The notes under the pieces are model-generated. The model saw nothing but the letters and a program-made list of their open reading frames with translations. It had not been told where the DNA came from and did no database searches. A stretch of DNA of 42,574 nucleotides from an uncultured Pseudomonas sp. (GTDB lineage Bacteria; Pseudomonadota; Gammaproteobacteria; Pseudomonadales; Pseudomonadaceae): contig NZ_CAMPHN010000022.1 in NCBI RefSeq assembly GCF_946885885.1, forward strand, positions 1 to 42,574. Reading direction: 5' to 3'. A program made the position numbers and the translations under genes. Shown here in pieces: positions 1 to 8,666 of the stretch. The first letter of the stretch is position 1. Each line of letters begins with the position of its first letter.

Positions 1-1
1 A

Positions 2-442
2 AGAGGTGCATCAGCAGGCCTAGGAGCTTGGGTAGATTTGAGGGGAAACCTCAGGGTTGGAGTCGTATTTTACGCAGCGCTAAAGGCATTACCAAGTGTA
101 GCTCTTGGAAACGCTACCACACCAAAACCACAACTACCCGTTTCAGGTATCAATGCGATTGCACGTACGTTAGCCGATATATCGGACAGCGTATCGCCAT
201 GGCATGACGGATTCCATATGGTAGATATTCGCTCTCAAAAACTGACTCATCTGTCTCAGTTTCTTGCCCCTCCCTTGAACAATCTGCCGTACTTACCCGA
301 GCCCCGACCTAGTGGGGCCAGGCTGATGACCGCGCTAATTTCATCAACGATGGACGGTATAGATTGCGTTGGAGTGCTAAGTACATCTGGCGAGATAGTC
401 GTATACAAAAACGGGCAGAAAATAACGCAAGCGATTAAATAG
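2..442 (+). CDS. DisA_N-like (DAC-like) sensor domain protein, 5' partial
   Basis: The reading frame is open from the first bases of the window, so the N-terminus lies upstream; a TTG at 38 is only an internal possibility. The last 75 or so residues follow the layout of a diadenylate-cyclase (DisA_N) fold: a DG-hydrophobic strand (HDGFHMVD), a G-x-R helix (GARLMTALISS) and a closing strand pair (VGVLSTSGEIVVYKNGQ). The catalytic DGA and RHR motifs of true DisA are replaced by DGF and ARL, so cyclase activity is unlikely; I infer a nucleotide-sensing role, as predicted for DAC-like domains in nucleotide-signalling conflict systems. It ends one base before the next gene, a Cap15-like effector, which points to one operon. 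The fold call is a by-eye inference. Confidence 0.5.
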   Translation, partial: RGASAGLGAWVDLRGNLRVGVVFYAALKALPSVALGNATTPKPQLPVSGINAIARTLADISDSVSPWHDGFHMVDIRSQKLTHLSQFLAPPLNNLPYLPEPRPSGARLMTALISSTMDGIDCVGVLSTSGEIVVYKNGQKITQAIK

Positions 443-443
443 C

Positions 444-1130
444 ATGAACAACTTAAGCCTCACTCAAGCAGAGCTGCATCGACTTATGAAGGTGTACTTC
501 TGGCTTGTGGCCAGCCTCACCGCATTTTTTTATCTTATTCAGCTACCACTCGGCTATGAGATGTTCACTGCCGCGTGGCGCTCCGTAACTTATGGACTCA
601 CATGCACCACCATTCTTCTGGGTGCATTTTTCAAACTCGCATGGCGATCGCCTAGAATTTCGCATTGGATGCGTCGTCCAATAGTCCATGGTGTATGGCG
701 AGGGACGCTTCGTTCAGACTTTCGCCAAGATGATAAGGCACCGTTGGAAATACCTATTATTTTTGTAATTCGCCAGACTTATCTGACAATCTCAATTGAA
801 TCGTTCACCAAGTATCAGGAAGGGGAATCCAAACTTGAGGCCCTCATCCAGAATGGAAGAACTGAGGCAACTCGTCTCTGCTATGTATTTGAACTTCGCA
901 GGCAATATCAAGGAGAAAATAAACTCACAACCGGCTCTGGAGAACTCCGACTAATCGACAACTCCACACGACTCCGAGGCCATTATTGGACTAACACTCC
1001 TACTCACGGAGATCTTGAACTGGAGCTCGTTTCGCGTAATTGTGAAGGCGTAAACTGCTTTGAAGTTGCCGAACGCAATTGGCCGCCGGAAATAAAAGAC
1101 TCCAGATCGCAAGAACTGCAAAGCCAATAA
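444..1130 (+). CDS. Cap15-like 2TM beta-barrel effector (S-2TMbeta)
   Basis: This 228-residue protein has two N-terminal membrane helices (about residues 15-40 and 47-67) followed by a soluble beta-rich domain that opens with VHGVWRGTL, a GxWxG-like start seen in lipocalin-like barrels. That is the architecture of the CBASS effector Cap15, also described as the SMODS-associated 2TM beta-strand-rich effector, which binds a cyclic nucleotide and disrupts the inner membrane. The gene starts one base after the DAC-like ORF, so the two are probably co-translated. No CD-NTase is visible; one could sit just upstream of the window, or the DAC-like protein could be the partner. The architecture is seen; activity and ligand are inferred. 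Confidence 0.68.
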   Translation: MNNLSLTQAELHRLMKVYFWLVASLTAFFYLIQLPLGYEMFTAAWRSVTYGLTCTTILLGAFFKLAWRSPRISHWMRRPIVHGVWRGTLRSDFRQDDKAPLEIPIIFVIRQTYLTISIESFTKYQEGESKLEALIQNGRTEATRLCYVFELRRQYQGENKLTTGSGELRLIDNSTRLRGHYWTNTPTHGDLELELVSRNCEGVNCFEVAERNWPPEIKDSRSQELQSQ

Positions 1131-1446
1131 GCCCATTCTGTCAGATGCAATCAATCCGCTTTTGGCCGAGAGCAGCCGGGTGCCCAAGATAGTCCAGATG
1201 CAATATTGGAGTGGCGAGACAGCCTTGTTGTCCATGTGACAGCACCGCCCTGGCGGAGAGCTTTTGCGACAGCCACCTCCGTGCTCAACGATCACCGTTT
1301 CGCATTACGACAAACCATGACTTGGTGCGGATCATACCAGGCAACGACTGGCTGCCTCAGCCTTAGAGGCAGCAATTCCTCAGTTCCCATTGTGGGCGCG
1401 GCTACAAGAAACCTAGCCTATTGCAGTAATCCATTGGAATGAAACG
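1131..1446. other. Intergenic stretch, no supported gene
   Basis: This 316-bp gap lies between the Cap15-like gene and the GNAT-like gene. The short ORFs on both strands have no ribosome-binding site or recognisable composition. Nothing else was seen in it. Confidence 0.5.
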
Positions 1447-2268
1447 ATGCTTGTGAAAAGTAACTTCTCCACTGCCAAGATCAGGATCGCTGGTAGTTCA
1501 TCAATAACGCCGGTGGTTCACCAATGGGTAGTTGTCGTCACGAAGAAAGACCAGCCTCAGGTAGAGGTGGCGCACCTGCTGGTGACTTCTGTTGAGCAAA
1601 TCACTGAATGGCTCTCGACCATCACTATAAGCTATAGAGTGCTGCACGGCCCCGAAAAGGGCACAGGCAGCTTCTCTGGTTGCGTGGAGCCACAGGCACA
1701 CACTCACCCCAAAGCATCGTTGAGTCACGAAACACCATCCTCCGGTGGATTCATAACGGTAACGCCAGATCGCTTGCAGGGAAACGGCATTGGAACCTAC
1801 ATGCAGGCCCTCGTTGTGGCTTTCGTAAAGGGGTTTCCAGATGCGATTGTTCAACCAGTAAGGCTTAGCGACCAACAGGCAGAGGGTGCTAACACTGCCC
1901 GCAGGTATCGGTTCTATAAAGCATTCGGCCTCAACTTCTACAACGAAACCGTGAACATGGTGTCCGGCCGCTCAATTCCCATGCCGGCCTCTGACCTGCT
2001 TGAGCCGGTATCGTGGAGGGAAACGATCAAGGAAATGACCATTGCGGAATATGCGGAGGAAATACATAGCAAATCTAGTGCTCTAACTAGACGCGTTGAA
2101 AATCTGACGCAAAGACTGGCCAATACCCAAGAACAATTGGGCAAGGCTAAGAAGTCACCCCTTAGCTGGGGGGTAAAGACCTTTTTCTGGAAGCACACCA
2201 GCATTTTCGGAGCCCTGTTCTGCGCGGCTTTGGCTGCGGTTTGCCTTATGGCTTTCGTCGCCGGATGA
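1447..2268 (+). CDS. GNAT-like acetyltransferase with coiled coil and C-terminal membrane anchor
   Basis: Residues of about 95-165 resemble a GNAT core: a strand (GGFITVTP), then a motif-A-like acetyl-CoA loop LQGNGIGTYM near residues 110-120 and a later YRFYKAFGLNFY segment like the C-terminal GNAT motif (tyrosine followed by G-F/L). Residues of about 205-240 are charged and heptad-like (TRRVENLTQRLANTQEQLG), and the last 25 residues form one hydrophobic helix, so the protein is probably a tail-anchored inner-membrane protein with its enzyme domain in the cytoplasm. The substrate is unknown. GNAT toxins (for example the TacT/AtaT families) are a known theme in conflict systems, but they are soluble and paired with an antitoxin, which is not seen here. 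The N-terminal 90 residues are not recognised. Confidence 0.55.
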   Translation: MLVKSNFSTAKIRIAGSSSITPVVHQWVVVVTKKDQPQVEVAHLLVTSVEQITEWLSTITISYRVLHGPEKGTGSFSGCVEPQAHTHPKASLSHETPSSGGFITVTPDRLQGNGIGTYMQALVVAFVKGFPDAIVQPVRLSDQQAEGANTARRYRFYKAFGLNFYNETVNMVSGRSIPMPASDLLEPVSWRETIKEMTIAEYAEEIHSKSSALTRRVENLTQRLANTQEQLGKAKKSPLSWGVKTFFWKHTSIFGALFCAALAAVCLMAFVAG

Positions 2269-2399
2269 CACAGATAAGCCAATCTGGCCGCACTGCTTGC
2301 TGAGCCGTCCTTGGTTTTGTAGGCGCATTTAACGTCTGTTCTGGGCCGATTGCTGCCCTTCATCACAGGCAGCTACCGGCCAGAAGCAGACAGGGCTAT

Positions 2400-3704
2400 T
2401 CACTCTGAATGCTGTACAAAAGGATGCATTTGTTCAGCCATCTGGCTGCACTGGCGTAAAAGTGCGTTTAGCACGATTCGCAGCTTGCTCACGTCGTACT
2501 CGTTGGTGGAGATGGCCTCCGCACTCGCTTCGTAGAACGCATCGGCATAGCTTTCCTTGAAGTCGAGTGAACCTTGATAGATATCCAATTTATCTTTGTA
2601 GTTCGTCCAAGTTACCTGCGGTGGTTTGCGGCCTTTCAATCGCAAGTCCAGGTAGCATTCGATCGCTGCAGCTCGGCCATTGATGTCAGCGTTGGAGACC
2701 CCGCCGGGCCCTCGTGCGGGAAAACTGCGCAGCTCCTCTAGGTCAGGAAGTACCATTGCGCACATGTTCACAGGGAAGTTGAAACGCTGCAGGCTGCGGA
2801 ACGCATCGTACCCTTCTGCATCGTTGTCGAAGAGAAACACAACTCGGTTGTGGACATCGATTTTGACGAGCCCTTCAGCGAACTTAGCCAGGTTGCCCGT
2901 ACCAGAGAAAGGGTGCCGATCTGCCACCTCCATGAACCTGAAGAAGTCCTGAACCTCTGGGAGAAGGAGCGCTATAGCGCGTTTCAGGATGTGGGTGTCA
3001 GATGATCCTTCCGTTGCGATTAAGTACGTTTGGGTGCGACGTGCGCCGGCGACAAAATCACTGTTCTGTGCCCAGCCTGCACTGACGAAGTTACCGTAGT
3101 CCCAGACGACCTCAAGGTCTAAATTTTCTGGGTTCTCGGCAAGAACTCTTAGCGTTGAATAAGGGCTGAGAAATCCGAGCAGATTGCCAAAATGACTCCG
3201 CTCGGAGTACCCATCTGTGTCTCGATAAAGAGCACCCGCCGGCAGTTGCTCGATGGCGGGCTCGTTCGAGAATAGTCCACGTTTTTCCCTGTGCTCCTCG
3301 TCGTAGTTTGGGTTGTACTCGTCGCTAAGGCTGCTCACGGAATAGGTTCGTATGAAGGCTACGAACTGATCGAAATCTAGCAGTGCAGATGTGCTAGTTC
3401 CCTCAGGATCTTCCGTCTCCTGATCCTGCAATGCGAGGCGATCGTATTCAGTCTCGACCGCTGTGAGCGTATAACCGAGCAGCTCAAGTCTCGGAACGAG
3501 CGACCTAAGAGGACGACAGAAGCATATTTCGCTCTGAGAAACGTCCTCGTCGAGATGTTGCTCGAAATACTAATAGCTGATGTTTCTATGACGTCGACGC
3601 TTACGATCTGACTCCTGGAAGAGCCTCCCATGGTCGACGCCCATATAAGTCGTGTTGTAGGTGAGCTCGATGTCGCCCACGGTTAACGTGATGGGTGTAC
3701 TCAT
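2400..3704 (-). pseudogene. HEPN/Toprim-type protein interrupted by an in-frame amber codon
   Basis: The intact downstream ORF (3431 to 2400, 343 residues) carries a TOPRIM-like domain: a strand with ATEGSSDTHIL (catalytic Glu) and about 60 residues later VVFLFDNDAEG (DxD), typical of OLD/primase-type Toprim. Upstream the same frame continues to an ATG at 3704 behind an AGGA sequence and begins MSTPITLTVGDIEL, which resembles the N-terminal domain of HEPN/Toprim-associated proteins. This frame is broken by a single TAG at 3572-3570 (codon 45), between SY and YF. The full protein would be about 434 residues. It starts 34 bp after the TrlF-like gene, so the two form one operon. The gene may be inactivated, restart internally, or contain a sequencing error. 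Confidence 0.7.
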
Positions 3705-3738
3705 TGGGATTCCTAATGATGCTCCACTGGGCTCGACT

Positions 3739-6717
3739 CTATCTGTCGAGTCGAACCCTTAGCCTTCTGGCTCTCTCTTGGAAAGCTGTCGCGCCTCCTT
3801 CAAGAATTTCGCAAACAGATTGCCGAATCTCCTCGTTTTCCAGTCCGCCTGACATGTAGCTGATCGGAGGCAGGCCACCATCTGCATTGGGGCCTGACGT
3901 AGCCACGATGATCTGATCGGCGTCAGTATTGATGACCAGGTTTGCGTTATGGGTGACCATGATCACCTGACGTTTTGCCTTCGCTGCGATAAAAAGCGAC
4001 ACCAACTCATCGAACACCGACTTGGGGTCTAAGTTTTCTTCAGGCTGGTCGATGATCAGGGGGCGATCGTCCGCATCATCTAGCGCTAGATACAGGAGCA
4101 AAAGGACGATGCCCCGCGTTCCTGGAGAGAGCTTTCGGATATCGACGCCGTCGTATGAAATTTCATAGCGAACGGTCAGGTGATCGGTCCCAAAAAGCCA
4201 ATGTGCAAACTGCTTCGACCAGGCACGAAATTCGGCTTGCTGGGACTGTACATAAGGCGCATGTGTCAGGAGATCCTTGCTGTACTTTTCCATGAAGGAT
4301 GTCATCGCCTCCTGTACTTCTGACGCCGAGCCAGTTTCCCACGCTGCCTTTAGCTCTTGGACGGCGGCTTTGATCAGTGATCCGCGGCCATAGAACGGAC
4401 CAGTTTTCCGTCTATCAAGCAGTTCCTCCTCGGCGATTGTTCCCCAGCTCTCAACATCGGCTATTCGGCGAACCGAGAAACTGAGTTTTTTGAGGGTGCC
4501 GGACGATGCTGCGAGCCGGGCCATCAATGGCTCATACAGGCTGGCCAGCGCGTTCTGCTCGTTAATAATGGCGTCGAAAACTCGTCCGTAAGTGTCATTG
4601 CGCTCGGCTTGCAAGGCCTTGCGACGAGCCTCGGCTCCAGCTGCATCAGCGAGGCGTGATTCGAGTACCTGAAGTGCAGTGCTTTCCTGCGCAATGCGTG
4701 CTGCTAGAGTCGTGTACTGATTCCGCACGATGTTGTCAGCACTGAACAGCGCCTCAAGGCGTGTCATCTCAGCCGCGATGGGCGCTAGCGGGAGCTTAGA
4801 GAGGTCAGTAGCGTCATGAATCAGAGGGACATTCGGATCGCCAGGCGGCGGTGGAATGCCGTGTAGCTTGCGTACTTCTTCGTCGGCCCACTTGATGTAT
4901 GAAGCGAGGCCTTCATCGACGTTGCCCTTATACACCAGCAAAAAATCGTCCCACTGCTGATCGCTTAATCCGCTATTCGAATGGCGCTCACGAGCTTGGC
5001 GAAGCATCTCTGGTGCACGTGCCGCACGCATGCTTCGAACTTCGTCCTGTAGCGCTTCATAGGTCCGACGTTGGTTGCCGAAAGACTGGATTTTGGTACG
5101 AAGGCTTTGAGCCACCAGGCTGAGTTGGGTGTGGCGATTTACGTGAGTTTCAGTACCTGTGACGACCAGCTTTGCCAGGTCAGTGTTGTAATCAGCGATC
5201 AGCTTCTTCTTCTGAGCGACTTGGGTAGTCAGAGCAGCTACGAGACCTTCCTTTTCAAGCTCGGTGGCGATTCGACTTGAGATGTCTTCTAGGGCGCCGG
5301 CTTCGCGCTCACGAGCCTGCTGGAATCGAGCAGTGAGCTGATCTCGAAGCTCTGCGAAATCAATGGCACCATCGCGATCGTTTGGCGAGTGTGAGTCAAA
5401 AATGACCCGCTCGATTTCCTCTACAAGACCATCAGAAACACCTTTAGCTGAGCAGAGCTCTTCGACGAACTGCTGAGACAGATAGCGTGCCCGGGGAAAT
5501 GACAAATGCCCATTTGCATCCCTGCCATCGAGGGTGCGCGTAATCGTTGCTCCACCGCCCCAGGTTAGCGTCGTCGAAGCATCGCCGAGTAGTTGGCGCG
5601 CGCGGGCAAGAAATGATGGGCTGATGGCTTCATCAGCACTCCATCCGAATGGCGAAATCGCCTCACAACCTGCGGCAATTATGTCTGCCAAGGCAGTCTT
5701 ACCTGAGCCACGTGCGCCAATGATTGCTACGAGCCCAGGGTTCAGCGGTATGTCCGGTGTTTGTAGCCAGTCTGCATCATTGATTCTGACGTGAGAGATG
5801 ACCTGGGAGGGCATGGCCGTGCGGGGAGGTATTTCTCCTACATAGGCGCGGCCTTCGGGATCAATGCAGGCCTGGCGAAGAGTATCGAACTCCAACCCTC
5901 CTTTGATCCACGAAAAGCGGTTGTCGACAGGTTGCCCTACCGATTGCTGGTCATGGGAGTCGCTCCCATGCAGGCAGGGTTTGCAGCCGTCATATCGACT
6001 ACGCAAGTCAGCTGCGGTCGTACCAGGTCGCTGGCCAAGCCAGAACTCTCGCTGAGTTGGGCTGCTCGAGAAAATGATGTGGGCGAACTTCTCGATTTCC
6101 TGGCGAACCGTTGCATCGGCAGCCTGGCGCAACCCGGACGTGCCATCACCAGACCCACCAGCTACCGCGATGAGAATATTCTTCTTCGCCCATTCACTTT
6201 CGTAAAAGACCTTTCGCAGCAGGTTGAAATTGACTTTGAACTGCGTTGCGCCATGACGTAGAGCCGCCTCGTCGTCAATGATCGACTGGTCTGCACGCTT
6301 GCCGAGCTTGATCAGCTCTTCGCGCGTGCAGTCAAAGTTGTCGTTGAACGCTGGAAATTGAAGCCGTTTGAGGAGGCGCTTGACCTCAGACAAATGCGCC
6401 GGGTCTTCCGGGCTTACCAAGAGGTGAATGTTCACGAACCCCGACTTTGCAGCTACATCGAGGCGCAGCTCGATGTTGGGGAAAATCAGCTTCACGCCTG
6501 GCAATCGGCCTGCGGCTTTGTGCCTGAGAAACTCTTCGTAGGTGTCCGTAACGTAGTAGTCAGTTACGGCAATGGCTTCGATCTGTGGCGTTAGTTTCTC
6601 GAGGCTTGAGAGGTAGGCTTCCCACGGATCGGCAGACCCAAACTGATTGTTGAGCACGGTGCCAGGAGCATGAATATGTGGCTCCCACCGATGCCACTCT
6701 GAACCCCGACTAATCAT
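3739..6717 (-). CDS. TrlF-family PHP-domain SMC-like ATPase
   Basis: This 992-residue protein begins MISRGSEWHRWEPHIHAPG, the conserved opening of TrlF-type AAA-like ATPases. H14 and H16 are the first metal ligands of a PHP phosphoesterase domain, and HGSDSH near residue 255 is a later one. The ATPase follows: Walker A GARGSGKT near 340, a long charged coiled-coil region (about 430-720), an ABC-like signature LSPGTRG, Walker B PLIIDQPEENLD and an H-loop VTHNAN near the C-terminus. The plan is Rad50/SMC-like, so I expect ATP-driven control of a PHP nuclease or phosphatase acting on nucleic acid. The usual DLHIH of PHP proteins reads EPHIH here. The HEPN/Toprim gene follows on the same strand, suggesting a two-component defence module. 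Confidence 0.82.
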   Translation of the reverse strand: MISRGSEWHRWEPHIHAPGTVLNNQFGSADPWEAYLSSLEKLTPQIEAIAVTDYYVTDTYEEFLRHKAAGRLPGVKLIFPNIELRLDVAAKSGFVNIHLLVSPEDPAHLSEVKRLLKRLQFPAFNDNFDCTREELIKLGKRADQSIIDDEAALRHGATQFKVNFNLLRKVFYESEWAKKNILIAVAGGSGDGTSGLRQAADATVRQEIEKFAHIIFSSSPTQREFWLGQRPGTTAADLRSRYDGCKPCLHGSDSHDQQSVGQPVDNRFSWIKGGLEFDTLRQACIDPEGRAYVGEIPPRTAMPSQVISHVRINDADWLQTPDIPLNPGLVAIIGARGSGKTALADIIAAGCEAISPFGWSADEAISPSFLARARQLLGDASTTLTWGGGATITRTLDGRDANGHLSFPRARYLSQQFVEELCSAKGVSDGLVEEIERVIFDSHSPNDRDGAIDFAELRDQLTARFQQAREREAGALEDISSRIATELEKEGLVAALTTQVAQKKKLIADYNTDLAKLVVTGTETHVNRHTQLSLVAQSLRTKIQSFGNQRRTYEALQDEVRSMRAARAPEMLRQARERHSNSGLSDQQWDDFLLVYKGNVDEGLASYIKWADEEVRKLHGIPPPPGDPNVPLIHDATDLSKLPLAPIAAEMTRLEALFSADNIVRNQYTTLAARIAQESTALQVLESRLADAAGAEARRKALQAERNDTYGRVFDAIINEQNALASLYEPLMARLAASSGTLKKLSFSVRRIADVESWGTIAEEELLDRRKTGPFYGRGSLIKAAVQELKAAWETGSASEVQEAMTSFMEKYSKDLLTHAPYVQSQQAEFRAWSKQFAHWLFGTDHLTVRYEISYDGVDIRKLSPGTRGIVLLLLYLALDDADDRPLIIDQPEENLDPKSVFDELVSLFIAAKAKRQVIMVTHNANLVINTDADQIIVATSGPNADGGLPPISYMSGGLENEEIRQSVCEILEGGATAFQERARRLRVRLDR

Positions 6718-6938
6718 CTGAAGCCCCCACGACCAAAGTTTCCATACCTTGAGCGCGCAAGGCGCTACCCGTTTGAACCTGATGCAGCATAGTCAACACG
6801 AATCGGAGCTTCCCGAATTGAGTGCTTTGACAGTATGGCAATGTGCCACTTTCTCCTAGTGCTGTCCATGACAGGAGGCGTTTGATGGTTGGGGCTGCTG
6901 TGAACGCTGGGACACGGCGATTTGGCTAAGAATTAATC

Positions 6939-6970
6939 AATTATCTATGCCGAGATAATTGCAGATAATT
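6939..6970. repeat. Inverted/direct repeat aattatct...agataatt...agataatt
   Basis: The 8-bp arm aattatct (6939-6946) is matched by its perfect reverse complement agataatt at 6953-6960 after a 6-bp spacer. A third identical half-site follows 2 bp later at 6963-6970. It could be an operator for a dimeric repressor, or part of a transposon end; the longer string ccgagataattgcagataat reminds me of Tn3-family terminal repeats, but no partner copy is in the window and no GGGG terminus is present. Confidence 0.5.
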
Positions 6971-7118
6971 CCCGCGATCCGTGGCCGGTTTGAGGAAAGA
7001 CAATTTGCCGAAACGCCCGAATCAGGGCGTATGCGGGACAGCAGAGCAGAGGATTCACTGGGCATCAGCGCGCTTACAGCACAGCAACGACCAGCGCTGA
7101 ATGCCGGCCCAGAAATGA

Positions 7119-7144
7119 CAAAGGCGGCCTCAACGAGACCGCCT
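7119..7144 (-). terminator. Probable terminator for the XRE regulator gene
   Basis: Read on the minus strand, aggcgg and ccgcct (7144-7139 and 7127-7122) form a stem. Three further pairs (ctc/gag) lie inside it, and a T-rich tract (tttgtcattt) follows. It lies about 120 bp beyond the stop of the minus-strand XRE gene. Confidence 0.5.
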
Positions 7145-7261
7145 CAAACCATGCTTCATCATCGGTATACACACCCAGGAGAGGAAGCTCTCGGGCAGGC
7201 TTCAAGATTAGCACCGATCAAAGCGTCACTGCGAAGGCTATACCTCCACGCCGAACCGCCT

Positions 7262-7540
7262 TCAGGTAGACCGTAGATCCGCGACCTCAGCTTGGATACC
7301 GCTAAGGATCTGATCCGCCTCTTCCTCCGGGGCCTGTTTTAGATAGGCCAGGATGAGCAAGGAGGCGGGATGAACCGAAAGAATTGCTGCGACTTGCTCG
7401 ATCTTCTCCAGCGAAGGCTTCCACTTGCCGCGCTCAATTGCACTGATGTAGCTCTGGCTTGGGCCCAGTCCTTCCTGGGGCAATTCCCTCTGTTGCCGAA
7501 GCTCTTTAATCACCAGCCCAAGCGCTTCATTCAGTTCCAC
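7262..7540 (-). CDS. XRE-family helix-turn-helix regulator
   Basis: This 92-residue protein has a Cro/CI-type HTH over residues of about 7-62: a first helix (GLVIKELRQQREL), recognition segment SQSYISAIERGKWKPSLEKIEQ, then a helix ending in SVHPASLL. The ISxIERGxxxPSLExI pattern is typical of XRE repressors. The C-terminal 25 residues are acidic and helical. It is divergent from the hypothetical gene at 7627 across an 86-bp gap, so it probably represses that gene and itself. XRE proteins of this size are common antitoxins or defence-operon repressors, but no dedicated toxin is recognised nearby. Confidence 0.8.
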   Translation of the reverse strand: MELNEALGLVIKELRQQRELPQEGLGPSQSYISAIERGKWKPSLEKIEQVAAILSVHPASLLILAYLKQAPEEEADQILSGIQAEVADLRST

Positions 7541-7626
7541 TTTTGCTGCCTCGCAAAAGGAACGATGAAGCCTTTTCGAGGCCGAATGCGCTATGCTGTA
7601 TATAGCTTAAATGTGGAGCACCATCT
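7541..7626. promoter_or_regulatory. Divergent promoter/operator region
   Basis: The 86-bp gap separates the XRE gene from the gene at 7627. It contains the AT-rich, near-symmetric gctgtatatagc (7595-7606), a likely -10 region and XRE operator candidate, and a tggagc ribosome-binding site just before the ATG at 7627. No clear -35 box was identified. Confidence 0.35.
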
Positions 7627-8058
7627 ATGTTCACCACCCACCGGCATGCCGAAATCCAGCTCGCGCCAGTATTTGGGGAACCTTACCAACTGTGGCGCTT
7701 TGTTGAGCTCGAGCAGCATCGTCCCTGGTTTTGCGTAACCCTGAACATAGGCAGAGATAGAGCGAACTGGAGAACGATGTACCTTGTTGCGTCCGAGGCA
7801 GAGCTGGAACAAATGTTGGAAGATATCGCTGCCAACGCCAAAGTAGAGGACGTGCAAGTCATCACTCCCGCACGCCTGAATGGAACCGGCGCATGGCAGA
7901 TGGAGCCGCTCGCCGAGCTGGTTCGCATCTTCGATACCGATGAAAAGGTATTGGGCTATGACCTCAAAACCGCATCAGGGGTTATCTACTCGGATAGAGA
8001 TCACATCAGCTCGGCCGATGTAGGGCGCGCTCAAATCTACCGTTCCACGGCCGCCTAA
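7627..8058 (+). CDS. Hypothetical protein, 143 aa
   Basis: I do not recognise a family. The protein is soluble, without membrane segments or a signal peptide, and mixes aromatic-rich strands (VELEQHRPWFCVTLN) with an acidic helix (SEAELEQMLEDIAANAKVE). The start is supported by tggagc 7 bp upstream. The gene is divergent from the XRE regulator, which probably controls it, and is followed after 11 bp by the DUF6088 gene in the same direction, so XRE, this gene and DUF6088 form one unit. It could be an effector or an accessory protein; the sequence does not decide. Confidence 0.6.
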   Translation: MFTTHRHAEIQLAPVFGEPYQLWRFVELEQHRPWFCVTLNIGRDRANWRTMYLVASEAELEQMLEDIAANAKVEDVQVITPARLNGTGAWQMEPLAELVRIFDTDEKVLGYDLKTASGVIYSDRDHISSADVGRAQIYRSTAA

Positions 8059-8069
8059 CCACACGTGTT

Positions 8070-8666
8070 ATGAGTAGTCTCGCTGAGGTAATACTCAAGC
8101 GAATTCGGTGCCTACCTGAAGGGAGCCTGCTGTCGGCTCGAGACCTTCTCCATCTAGGTAGTCGCGGGGCAGTGAATCAGGCTTTTTCTCGGCTAGCGAA
8201 GGATGAGCACTTGCTACGTGTGGCGCGAGGTCTATACGTAGCGCCGGTCGCAACTCGCTTCGGTAAGCGTCCTCCTGCGACGGAGAGGGTGATTCACTCC
8301 CTGATTTTGGCAACCCATGAGGTGATCGTCGCCAGCGGTGCACAGTCAGCCAATGCCTTAGGCTTGACGCGACAGATGCCTGTTCAGGAGATATTCCTCA
8401 CCAGTGGTCGGTCACGAATCCTGCATTTGGGTAAAACCGAAATAGTGATCAAGCATGCGCCGAAGTGGCAGATGGCTCTCGGGGCTTCCTATGCTGGTCA
8501 GGCAGTCAGAGCACTGGCCTGGTTGGGGCCCCATCACACAAAAGAGGTCGCGGTGAAATTGAAAAAGCTGCTGCCTGCTAGCGAATGGCGGGCCCTGCAA
8601 TCAACTAGATCCCTGCTCCCGGCCTGGATGGCGGAGCTTATCAGACACACAAGGTGGGATCTCTGA
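8070..8666 (+). CDS. DUF6088 / AbiEi-like antitoxin-type protein (copy 1)
   Basis: This 198-residue protein fits the DUF6088/AbiEi-like layout: an N-terminal winged helix (LPEGSLLSARDLLHLGSRGA, then RVARGLYVAP) followed by a conserved VASGAQSANALGLTRQ and VQEIFLTSGRSR segment. AbiEi proteins repress and neutralise the nucleotidyltransferase toxin AbiEii, but no AbiEii-like gene follows, so this copy is an orphan or works with the hypothetical gene 11 bp upstream. It aligns without gaps, at roughly half identity, to the second copy at 24315-24911, which has exactly the same length. Confidence 0.75.
   Translation: MSSLAEVILKRIRCLPEGSLLSARDLLHLGSRGAVNQAFSRLAKDEHLLRVARGLYVAPVATRFGKRPPATERVIHSLILATHEVIVASGAQSANALGLTRQMPVQEIFLTSGRSRILHLGKTEIVIKHAPKWQMALGASYAGQAVRALAWLGPHHTKEVAVKLKKLLPASEWRALQSTRSLLPAWMAELIRHTRWDL

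Larger units (their letters stand above)
6718..7261. other. Intergenic region with repeats and a terminator
   Basis: This 544-bp region lies between the divergently placed TrlF gene start and the end of the XRE gene. It holds the AT-rich repeat cluster at 6939-6970 and a minus-strand terminator near 7119-7144. The plus-strand ORF at 6959-7276 has no ribosome-binding site and an unlikely composition, so it is not called. Confidence 0.5.

Noticed and set aside
1206..1442. Short ORF between the Cap15-like and GNAT-like genes.
   Set aside because: No ribosome-binding site and no sensible protein features.
6959..7276. Plus-strand ORF of 105 aa between the TrlF and XRE genes.
   Set aside because: No ribosome-binding site, unlikely composition, and it overlaps the terminator and repeat region.
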